Shown: positions 1 through 5,502 of the stretch, piece after piece
How the letters are laid out: every line of letters starts with the position of its first letter
Position numbering within the stretch: position 1 is the stretch's first letter
The notes under the pieces: generated by a model
The model's database searches: none
The model's input: the letters and a program-made list of their open reading frames with translations, nothing else
Told to the model about the DNA's origin: nothing
Made by a program: the position numbers and the translations under genes
Assembly (NCBI GenBank): GCA_030145595.1
Contig: JAQYVG010000223.1
Location: 1 to 5,502 of the forward strand
Direction: 5' to 3'
Length of the DNA: 5,502 nucleotides
Source of the DNA: Desulfobacterales bacterium
Lineage (GTDB): Bacteria; Desulfobacterota; Desulfobacteria; Desulfobacterales; UBA11574

Positions 1-672
1 AGGAATGGCCAGCGTACCGGCCAAACCTTTCACCGATTGTGCCCCTTCTTTTAGCTTACCCAAAATTTCCTGGGTCTCAAACTCTTCTACAATGATCATA
101 TCAATGGCCCGGTCAAACTCGTGCTCGGTGAAAATTTCACCATATTTGTTGCCGGATTCCATAAACTCGGTTTTTTTACCAATTACCCATCTCATCTTTT
201 CACCGGCCAGTACCGCTTCAGCGGCTTCCAGCTTTTTAAAGATCTGGGGTGCTTTCAGCACGTCGCCGCCGTCTCCGATGGGTCCCAGGGTTCGAATCCT
301 TTCGTTGAACGTGCTCACCAGTTCAACAAAGACGGCAGCCTCTCCTGAAGAACATTGCCGAAAGGCGAGGCGGTCCTCGTTTACACCGATGTGTTGGAAA
401 AGTCGACGGGTCATGTCCATTTTTAGTTTGGCCTGAACATTGCCGGTGATATAGTGGCAGTCGCCAAAATGGCAGCCGATGACCATAATGCCGTCAAGTC
501 CCTTTTTAAAGGCTCCGGCCACGGTGGCCGGATCGACCCGACCGGTGCACATAATGCGAACCGTTTTTATCTCCGGGGTATATTGCAGTCTGGAAACTCC
601 AGCTAAATCAGCAGCGGCGTACCCTCACCAGGTGCAACAAAATGTCAGTATTTTAGGAACAAATGGAGCCAA
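1..672 (-). CDS. mvhD: MvhD-type hydrogenase iron-sulfur (delta) subunit, selenoprotein, 3' end beyond the window
   Basis: This is an MvhD-family electron-transfer protein. In methanogens MvhD carries a [2Fe-2S] cluster and passes electrons between a dehydrogenase or hydrogenase and HdrA. Reading the minus strand from a TTG at 672 gives 224 codons with one interruption, a TGA at codon 16 (625-627). The TGA falls on the second cysteine of the family's CxxC motif (C13-T-W-U16), and the protein continues G-Y-A-A-A-D-L-A-G-V-S-R as the family expects. Other family marks are C42 (MCTGRVDP), C67 and C72 (GCHFGDCHYITGN) and C107 (CSSGE). I read the TGA as selenocysteine; a stem-loop follows it. The TTG start has AAAGGGGG five bases upstream, and no ATG or GTG lies nearby in frame. 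The gene follows hdrA2 by 53 bp. Residues from about 130 onward are an extension beyond the usual MvhD length, of unknown role. The position matches BamF in class II benzoyl-CoA reductase clusters (inference). Confidence 0.9.
586..605 (-). promoter_or_regulatory. Candidate bacterial SECIS element for mvhD Sec
   Basis: On the mRNA, CUGGA-GUU-UCCAG (602 to 590) forms a 5-bp stem. It can extend by three more pairs (UAG with CUG, one of them G-U) across one bulged A, giving the full span 605 to 586. The apical loop starts with G and lies 28-30 nt after the UGA. Bacterial SECIS elements normally have a G early in the apical loop and a UGA-to-loop spacing of about 16-37 nt, so this fits. The stem is only moderately strong, so the call leans on the protein evidence as well. 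Confidence 0.65.
625..627 (-). other. In-frame UGA read as selenocysteine (codon 16 of mvhD)
   Basis: The codon lies in TGC-ACC-TGG-TGA, which replaces the second Cys of the CxxC motif in MvhD. The family-like reading frame is intact on both sides: P-K-I-L-T-F-C-C-T-W before it and G-Y-A-A-A-D-L-A-G after it. A random stop mutation would not be expected to hit exactly this residue with no other damage. Sec at this site is known in MvhD/VhuD homologues. Confidence 0.88.
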
Positions 673-677
673 TGCAA

Positions 678-685
678 CCCCCTTT
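678..685 (-). promoter_or_regulatory. Ribosome binding site supporting the TTG start of mvhD
   Basis: The mRNA reads AAAGGGGG, then five bases, then TTG. It is the only good Shine-Dalgarno in the 53-bp gap after hdrA2, and it sets the start at 672. The resulting N-terminus, M-A-P-F-V-P-K-I-L, has the length expected ahead of the CxxU motif. Confidence 0.6.
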
Positions 686-725
686 CTATTTTGTATTTTC
701 AATCGTAAATCTAAAATCGCAACTA

Positions 726-2417
726 TTAAGTCTCTTCTAAAAACGCATCGATCTGGGCTTCAATCTGCTCGCTTGTATACGAGTTAATCGACAAAGCATG
801 CTGATAGCAGGTGGAGGCGCACACGCCGCATCCCTTGCAGGCCACATCGATCACATGCACCTTTCTCCCCTTTTCCGTTCGGCGAATCTCCAGGGCGCTA
901 TAAGGGCAAAGCGCCACGCAAAGGCCACAGCCCCGGCAGGCGTCTTCATCCGACAAGACAGAAATGATCGGCTCCACAACGACCGAACCTTTTGACATGG
1001 GAATCGAGGCCCGCGATGCCGCACCCAACCCCTGGGCGATAACTTCACGAATATTGGCCGGAAAGCGTGCACTGCCGCAGAGATAGATGCCGTCGGTGGC
1101 AAAATCAAGGGGCTTTAACTTTACATGCCCTTCCAGGAAGAATCGGTTTTCATCTATGGGAACCCTGAGAAGCTGAGAGGTCGTCTCGGCGTCTTCCTGG
1201 GCGACCAGCGGTGTGGAGAGGACCACAAGATCGGCAGGCAGCTCCATTTCGCGTCCAAGAAGGGAATGGTAAACCCGCACCTGCTCTGATTCCACCTGGG
1301 GAGGCTGATCAGGATCGTAATGCATATACCGTATCCCTTTGGCCTTGGAATCCCGAAACATCTCCTCATTCTCGACGCCGTACATCTGCATATCCCGATA
1401 GAGAATCGAAACCCTGGCATCCGGAATTTGATCTTTGATCAGCATGGCGTTTTTGACGGCCGTTTGGCAGCAGATCCTGGAGCAGTAAGGCCTTTCTTCA
1501 TTGCGGCTCCCCACACATTGAATCATGACAACGTTTTTAATATCAGGGTCCAGCCCTTTTTTCAGAAGCTGTTCCAACTCAAGCTGGGTGACAACCCGCT
1601 TACCGTCGTAGTCGTAAAGGCCCTCGGGGACAAAGTTGCGGCCGCCGGTGGCGACCAGAATAACCCCGATATCAATGTTCTTCTTGCCGCTTTCCGTCTC
1701 GATCTCGGCATCAAATTTGCCGATAAATCCCTGTACAACGGCAACGCGTGCCCCGGTGAAAACGGTAATCTTGTCATTGTTTGTGACTTCTTTTATCTTT
1801 TCCTCAATCAGCTCGCCCGCATCCGTCATAGTGGGGCCAAGTTTGTTGAGCTTGTTCAGCATGCCGCCTAAGTTCTTTTCTTTTTCAACCAGAACCACTT
1901 CGTATCCACGTTTGGCAAGAGCCGTTGATGCCGTTATTCCGGCAAGGCCTCCGCCGATTACCAGGGCGCGAGTCTTAACCTGGGACATGATCGATTCCTG
2001 GGGTTCCAGCAAGGCCGCCTTGGCAACTCCCATACGAATCAGATCCTTGGCTTTGGCGGTCCCGTCTTCCCTCTGCTGCATATGCACCCAGGAGCATTGA
2101 TCGCGGATATTGGCCATCTCAAAAAGATAGGGATTCAGGCCGGCCTCTTCACAGGAACTTCTGAATAGGGGTTCATGGGTTCGCGGCGAACAGGAAGAGA
2201 CCACTACACGATTGAGGTCTTGCTCCTTAATCGCTTTTTTGATCTCATTAATGCCGCCTTCAGAACACGAATAAAGGTTCTGCTGAACAAACGTTACGTT
2301 GGGAAGCGTCTGGGTGTATTCATCCAGCGCTTCCATATCCAGGTAGCCGGCGATGTTGGACCCGCAGTGGCAAATAAACACCCCGGTCTTGATCTCTTTT
2401 TCTTTACTCTCAGGCAA
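726..2417 (-). CDS. hdrA: HdrA-type FAD iron-sulfur protein, second paralogue (N-terminal CHCG domain plus C-terminal ferredoxins)
   Basis: A 563-residue cytoplasmic flavoprotein of the heterodisulfide reductase A family, the flavin subunit that splits or merges electron pairs in Hdr complexes. The N-terminal HdrA domain (about 1-140) has CHCG at 17-20 and cysteines at 51, 76, 89 and 108. A Rossmann FAD fold starts with GGGLAG at 155-160. The CVGSR motif (C301) and C312/C316/C317 follow. Two [4Fe-4S] ferredoxin motifs close the protein (C494, C497, C500, C504 and C527, C530, C533, C537). The NDC-x-x-C/U motif and the internal ferredoxin insert of ordinary HdrA are absent; where they should follow the FAD motif the sequence runs directly to NKLGPTMTDAGELIEE. 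The start is a TTG that overlaps the end of the upstream hdrA by 8 bp, with AAGGAG seven bases upstream. It probably pairs with the Sec-containing HdrA encoded just before it. If this is a Bam cluster, it would be the C-terminal half of BamE. Confidence 0.92.
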   Translation of the reverse strand: MPESKEKEIKTGVFICHCGSNIAGYLDMEALDEYTQTLPNVTFVQQNLYSCSEGGINEIKKAIKEQDLNRVVVSSCSPRTHEPLFRSSCEEAGLNPYLFEMANIRDQCSWVHMQQREDGTAKAKDLIRMGVAKAALLEPQESIMSQVKTRALVIGGGLAGITASTALAKRGYEVVLVEKEKNLGGMLNKLNKLGPTMTDAGELIEEKIKEVTNNDKITVFTGARVAVVQGFIGKFDAEIETESGKKNIDIGVILVATGGRNFVPEGLYDYDGKRVVTQLELEQLLKKGLDPDIKNVVMIQCVGSRNEERPYCSRICCQTAVKNAMLIKDQIPDARVSILYRDMQMYGVENEEMFRDSKAKGIRYMHYDPDQPPQVESEQVRVYHSLLGREMELPADLVVLSTPLVAQEDAETTSQLLRVPIDENRFFLEGHVKLKPLDFATDGIYLCGSARFPANIREVIAQGLGAASRASIPMSKGSVVVEPIISVLSDEDACRGCGLCVALCPYSALEIRRTEKGRKVHVIDVACKGCGVCASTCYQHALSINSYTSEQIEAQIDAFLEET

Positions 2418-3951
2418 CGGCTTTCTCCTTTTCCAACGTCGATTGAATCACAGTTTCAGCGGCACGCTCGGCTGCGCTGGAGGCCTGGGCCACGGATTCG
2501 GGAACGTCCATGGGGGACTCGGCACAACCGCACACAAAAATCCCCGGCACGCTGGTGTCGACCGGAGCCAGGGAACTGGTCTTAATGAAATTATACTCAT
2601 CCAGTTCGACACCGAAAGTCTTGGCCAGCTCAACCATCCCTTTTGTCGGCGCACAGGCGGTGGCCAGAATCGCCATGTCGAATTCTTCTTCTTTTACCTG
2701 CCGCTGTTGGGTATCTTCATAAATCACGACCGGGTTATGATCGGCTCCTCCAATGATTTCGCTGACCCGACCGCGTACATAGGTAATATTAGAGTTGTTG
2801 CCGCCGCGAATTTTATACTCCTCGAACCCTTTGCTGACCGCTCTTATATCCATGCCGAAGATAGCGGATGTTGTCTCCGTCTCGTGCTCGTGGGCAATGA
2901 CGGCTTCCTTGATGGAGTGCATGCAGCAGTAGCCCGAACAAAACGGGTAGAATCGAAAATCACGGGATCCCACACATTGGATAAAGGCCAGTCTTTTAGC
3001 CACGGTAAAACTCTCGGCCTGCTTTTGCATTGTTTCCAAAGGTTCCATGACAGCCAAGTGTTCGGCGTACTTATCGGCCCATTTCTTGCGATCCTCATCG
3101 TCCTGGTACTGGCCTTTCCGGTATTTTTCATACACGTCGGCAGAGGCTTGATCATGTTTCTTTTCAAATCTGTCTAACGTTTTCTGAGATCTCTTGGCCT
3201 TTTTTTCCAGGGCTTTGATTTCGGCGACAACCGCGCGATCAGAAGGACGATCCAGGTGACCGTGGGTGGGCCCGCTGGCGCTCAGGAGCCGTTCAAACTC
3301 CATGGCCGTGACCACATTGGGTAGTTCCCTAAAGCGGTATTCGGGAATCTGCGACGGATCAAAAACATCGTAGCCGACCGCGATGATAATGGCGCCGACA
3401 GAAAGAGTAATGATCCTGTCTTCCTGCTCGAAGTTAATGGCATCCGCCTGGCAGACCTTTTTGCAAATGCCGCATTTCTTGCCCTGCAATTGGCGGCAGT
3501 AGTCCGCGTCGATGGTGTGGGTCGAGGGGATGCCCTGGGCAAAATAGCTGTAAACCGCACTGCGATTTCCCTGATTTTCTTCGAAAGCATCCGGCACCGT
3601 TGCAGGGCATTTTTCAGCACAGGCCCCGCAACCGGTGCACTTGTCTTCCTCTACATAGCGTCTTTTGCGGCGAACCGTAACAGTAAAGTCTCCCTGCTCG
3701 CCTTCTACTTTCTCGATGTCGCTGTAGGCTAAAAGCTCAATATTGGGATGTCGACCGACATCCAGCATCTTGGGCGAGAGGATTCAGATGGCACAGTCGT
3801 TGGTGGGAAAGGTCTTGTCCAGCTGGGCCATCTTGCCGCCGATGCTGGGAAGTTTCTCCACCATATGGACCTTGACACCCATATCGGCAAGATCCAGGGA
3901 GGCCTGAATTCCGGCAATCCCTCCGCCAACAACCAAAACGTCTTTACTCAT
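2410..3951 (-). CDS. hdrA: HdrA-type FAD iron-sulfur protein, selenoprotein (Sec56)
   Basis: A 513-residue HdrA-family flavoprotein read from ATG at 3951 through an in-frame TGA at codon 56 to a TGA stop at 2410. The FAD motif GGGIAG is at residues 9-14, followed by the family signature GGKMAQLDKTFPTNDCAI-U56-ILSPKM; homologues have Cys or Sec at U56. An internal ferredoxin insert follows (C105, C108, C111, C115; then C152, C160, C163, C167). Next come CVGSRD (C326), C338, C342/C343 and a C-terminal FAD-fold end (GIFVCGCAESP). Calling the gene from ATG 3768 would remove the FAD-binding half of the first fold, so that start is wrong. The N-terminal CHCG domain and the C-terminal ferredoxin pair of full HdrA are missing; the next gene supplies both. 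Residues about 239-318 are a highly charged, probably coiled-coil insertion ahead of CVGSRD. A Shine-Dalgarno AAGGA sits nine bases before the ATG. In a Bam cluster this would be the N-terminal half of BamE (inference). Confidence 0.93.
2425..2430 (-). promoter_or_regulatory. Ribosome binding site fixing the TTG start of the second hdrA
   Basis: A perfect AAGGAG lies within the last codons of the upstream hdrA, seven bases before the TTG at 2417. With the 8-bp gene overlap this indicates translational coupling and supports a non-ATG start. Confidence 0.75.
3746..3763 (-). promoter_or_regulatory. Candidate bacterial SECIS element for hdrA Sec
   Basis: The mRNA segment GGAUGUC-GGUC-GACAUCC is a perfect 7-bp hairpin with a GGUC tetraloop. 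The stem begins 21 nt after the UGA, and the loop is at 28-31 nt. From memory, the SelB-binding loop of E. coli fdhF is also GGUC on a short stem. The spacing is within the 16-37 nt range usual for bacterial SECIS elements. The hairpin lies within coding sequence (residues L-D-V-G-R-H-P), a conserved HdrA stretch, so part of the sequence match is also constrained by protein. Confidence 0.82.
3784..3786 (-). other. In-frame UGA read as selenocysteine (codon 56 of hdrA)
   Basis: The context is AAC-GAC-TGT-GCC-ATC-TGA-ATC-CTC-TCG-CCC, giving N-D-C-A-I-U-I-L-S-P. HdrA homologues carry Cys, or in selenium users Sec, at exactly this position. The frame is open and family-like both before and after the codon. 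Confidence 0.92.
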
Positions 3952-3960
3952 GATGTACTT

Positions 3961-3965
3961 TCCTT
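3961..3965 (-). promoter_or_regulatory. Ribosome binding site of the Sec-containing hdrA
   Basis: AAGGA stands nine bases before ATG 3951. It supports the upstream start, so the gene begins before the in-frame TGA and not at the internal ATG at 3768. Confidence 0.6.
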
Positions 3966-4031
3966 AATTTTAAGTGACTCTCGTTTGATAAGATGAATCA
4001 ATTAACATCCCTAAAACGGTCTTTTATATCT

Positions 4032-4058
4032 CTCACAGAGCTCACAGAGACCACAGAG
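4032..4058. repeat. Three tandem CTCACAGAG-type 9-mers
   Basis: Two perfect copies of CTCACAGAG (4032-4040 and 4041-4049) are followed by ACCACAGAG (4050-4058). They form the left end of the inverted-repeat element in the gap between the HdrD-like gene and hdrA. Confidence 0.8.
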
Positions 4059-4221
4059 AAAGATAATTATTATTTTTCAATTGCCGCTGAGAGGACGGCA
4101 AATGAAAACCATTATGCCTTCGGCAAGTGCTGGCAGTCAAAACCTACCCACAAGGTTGATAGATTTTTTCTTTCCGCCCTCTCAGCGGAAAGGAAAAACC
4201 CAAATCTCTGTGACCTCTGCG
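4043..4221. repeat. Nested foldback (inverted-repeat) element in the intergenic gap
   Basis: Two pairs of inverted repeats are nested in the 320-bp gap (3952-4270), which holds no gene. The outer arms 4043-4059 and 4205-4221 match at 14 of 17 positions. The inner arms 4084-4098 (CCGCTGAGAGGACGG) and 4174-4188 match at 14 of 15. A small hairpin, TGCC-TTC-GGCA, lies between them at 4115-4125. The layout resembles a miniature non-coding insertion or foldback repeat dispersed in a genome; no transposase or clear target-site duplication is visible. Transcribed within the operon it would form a long stem, which might affect expression of the downstream genes (inference). Confidence 0.65.
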
Positions 4222-4270
4222 GGCTCAAGCGAAGCGGGCGAGAGAACCCTAAATACCAAACACTTATTTC

Positions 4271-5398
4271 TTAGCCTGCTTTGATTCGTTCGGCCACAAG
4301 ATCAAACAAATCGGTTATTTCTATATCCAGATTATAGGCCTTTTTGGCGCACCGGAAATGAATCTGGCATTTGGGACAGGCCGTTATAACGGTCCCTGCG
4401 CCTGTGTCACCGGCTTCTTTGAGACGCTGCATCTGGATTTCTTTGCTGCAGCTGGAACAGTTCATCCAGCCGGAAGTTCCGCAGCAAATCCCGTTTTCTC
4501 TGGAGCGCGGCATCTCTTTAAGTTCGATTCCGGGAATAGCTTCCAAAAGCTTGCGAGGTGCATCGTAAACCCCTGCCAGCCTTCCAAGCCGGCAGGGATC
4601 ATGATAGGTTACAATTTCTTCTTCGGATTCCGTCAACTGGATGGCATCTTCGCTTAGTTTGTCCGCCAGAAAATCAAGAATATAAACCGGCTCAAAATCG
4701 AGTTCGCCCAAATACTTAGGGTAGTATTCCTTAAATGTGTGATACCCTTCCGGGCAGCTGAAAAGCACCTGTTTGGCTCCGGAAGATCGGATCACTTCCA
4801 CGTTCAAGCGCGCCAACTCTTTGAACTTGTCTTCGTTACCGTTCCAAAGGGCATCATGACCGCAACACCTTTCATTATTGCTGACCACCGGCTCCACCCC
4901 GCAGGCGTTCAGAATCTTCAGCACATTTTGCGCGCCCTGAATTGATCCGGCGTCAATGTTCCGAAAAATAACGTTAAAGTAAGGCCTGCAGCCCACAAAA
5001 TAAAAAATGTCACCCGTCTCTTTGATTTTCCCGTCTTCGATCCAGGATAAGCGGTTCTGCTTCATTTTCTTGGTCTGGAGGGAGCTGATGGTCTGCAGCA
5101 TCCCGTTGTGCGCCGGCATCCCGTCGAATCCCAGCCCGTGGGCTTCATCGCGCATCAGGCGAATGAATTCAGGGAAATTGATGTCGGCCGGACAGCGGAC
5201 ACTGCACTGGGCACAGGTCAGGCAGCTCCAGATGGTTTCATCGGAAAAATCCTCCAGCTGATAAAGAGAACGTTCAATAATCTGCCGGGGAGAAAATTCA
5301 GGGAACACTCTGGAGACCGGACAGCTTCCGGTACATACCCCGCAGTCCAGACAAAAGTAAGTTTTTGTAGTGTTTACCAGTTCATCGATCGCAGTCAT
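4271..5398 (-). CDS. HdrD-like (fused HdrC/HdrB) iron-sulfur protein with two CCG domains
   Basis: A 375-residue soluble protein that joins an HdrC-like ferredoxin part to an HdrB-like CCG part, as in HdrD. Two [4Fe-4S] motifs lie at C16/C19/C22/C26 and C59/C62/C65/C69. CCG domain 1 has C137, C178-C179 and C215, but the last cysteine of its CxxC is glycine (C215-P-E-G218). CCG domain 2 is complete: C269, C305-C306, C341 and C344. In HdrB, CCG domains bind noncubane [4Fe-4S] clusters and form the disulfide-reducing site. Here domain 2 is the better candidate for a full cluster, and the true substrate is unknown. There is no membrane segment, so it is not the cytochrome-linked HdrDE type. ATG 5398 has GAGG eight bases upstream. 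It is the first gene of the visible block, 319 bp before hdrA. Length and gene order fit BamD of class II benzoyl-CoA reductase, but DsrK/TmcB-like or other Hdr-like roles are possible. Confidence 0.9.
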   Translation of the reverse strand: MTAIDELVNTTKTYFCLDCGVCTGSCPVSRVFPEFSPRQIIERSLYQLEDFSDETIWSCLTCAQCSVRCPADINFPEFIRLMRDEAHGLGFDGMPAHNGMLQTISSLQTKKMKQNRLSWIEDGKIKETGDIFYFVGCRPYFNVIFRNIDAGSIQGAQNVLKILNACGVEPVVSNNERCCGHDALWNGNEDKFKELARLNVEVIRSSGAKQVLFSCPEGYHTFKEYYPKYLGELDFEPVYILDFLADKLSEDAIQLTESEEEIVTYHDPCRLGRLAGVYDAPRKLLEAIPGIELKEMPRSRENGICCGTSGWMNCSSCSKEIQMQRLKEAGDTGAGTVITACPKCQIHFRCAKKAYNLDIEITDLFDLVAERIKAG

Positions 5399-5449
5399 TT
5401 AGAATGCCTCATTTTTTTTGGTTCCTTAACGGTAGAATTCTTTTCATTG

Positions 5450-5473
5450 CCACTAAGGCACCAAGGCACGAAG
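5450..5473. repeat. Short tandem repeat of AAGGCAC type upstream of the HdrD-like gene
   Basis: The stretch reads CCACTAAGGCACCAAGGCACGAAG: AAGGCAC appears twice at 9-bp spacing, and a third unit is starting. An AT-rich inverted repeat follows (AAAAAATA at 5474-5481, TATTTTTT at 5489-5496). The next bases, GTGTCT, may begin the other arm of the element, which is cut by the window edge. The 104 bases 5399-5502 hold no gene, and I see no confident promoter in them. Confidence 0.5.
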
Positions 5474-5502
5474 AAAAAATAATAAATATATTTTTTGTGT
5501 CT

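Noticed and set aside
5..436. Plus-strand ORFs at 5-436 and 479-787
   Set aside because: They lie opposite the mvhD gene, have no recognisable family features, and the minus strand gives a clear MvhD protein through this region.
1320..3177. Long plus-strand ORFs (1320-1871, 1636-2100, 2175-2585, 2353-3177)
   Set aside because: They are antisense to the two hdrA genes, which are firmly supported by cofactor motifs. Their translations show no domain.
2410..3768. Shorter hdrA gene starting at the internal ATG at 3768
   Set aside because: It loses the FAD-binding GGGIAG motif and the conserved sequence that is encoded in frame up to 3951. The codon in between is the family's Sec/Cys site.
3784..3786. 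hdrA as a pseudogene or sequencing error at the TGA
   Set aside because: There is no other damage, the position is the known Cys/Sec site, a SECIS-like hairpin follows, and a second TGA of the same type is in mvhD.
4032..4058. CRISPR array
   Set aside because: The repeat units are 9 bp, contiguous and without spacers.
4084..4188. The inverted repeat as a rho-independent terminator after the HdrD-like gene
   Set aside because: The arms are 75 bases apart and no U-tract follows directly in the minus-strand direction, so I do not call a terminator.
3993..4274. Plus-strand ORF of 93 residues in the gap
   Set aside because: It is a translation of the tandem and inverted repeats (SLTELTETTE, NLCDLCG); the open frame follows from the repeat unit length, not from coding.

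Overview
The window carries one strand-coherent gene block, all transcribed from the minus strand (right to left). It is an operon of heterodisulfide-reductase-type electron-transfer proteins. In transcription order: an HdrD-like (fused HdrC/HdrB) iron-sulfur protein (5398 to 4271); a 320-bp gap holding a foldback repeat; an HdrA-type flavoprotein (3951 to 2410); a second, differently built HdrA-type flavoprotein (2417 to 726); and an MvhD-type iron-sulfur protein that starts at 672 and runs off the left edge. There is no believable plus-strand gene.

The main result is that two of the four genes are selenoproteins that ordinary ORF calling breaks. The first HdrA has an in-frame TGA at codon 56, in the family's conserved NDC-x-x-[C/U] motif. 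Read as a stop, it would hide the first 61 residues, including the FAD-binding GGGIAG motif. The MvhD gene has an in-frame TGA at codon 16, the second position of its CxxC motif (C-T-W-U). With the nearby TTG start, this gene is missed almost entirely. Each TGA is followed by a stem-loop whose apical loop begins 28 nt downstream. That fits a bacterial SECIS element, and the HdrA one carries a GGUC loop like the one I recall from E. coli fdhF.

The two HdrA proteins look complementary. The first has the FAD domain, the Sec motif and the internal ferredoxin insert, but lacks the N-terminal CHCG domain and the C-terminal ferredoxin pair. The second has those two parts but lacks the Sec motif and the internal insert. 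Together they hold the parts of one full-length HdrA and may act as a heterodimer. The first also carries an unusual charged, coiled-coil-like insertion of about 80 residues.

The organism is probably a selenium-using anaerobe of the former Deltaproteobacteria (Desulfobacterota), such as a sulfate reducer or syntroph. This is inferred from the Sec-containing HdrA and MvhD and the tandem HdrA genes. The order HdrD-like, HdrA-type, Sec-MvhD matches what I remember of bamD-bamE-bamF of the W/Se-dependent class II benzoyl-CoA reductase, with bamE possibly split here. A stand-alone Hdr/Mvh-type electron-bifurcating module is the alternative, and genes outside the window would decide. In either case electrons would pass among the MvhD [2Fe-2S] centre, the HdrA flavins and ferredoxins, and the CCG-domain clusters of the HdrD-like protein.

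The two non-coding stretches hold short tandem repeats: CTCACAGAG-type 9-mers within a nested inverted repeat at 4032-4221, and an AAGGCAC-type repeat at 5450-5473 upstream of the first gene.
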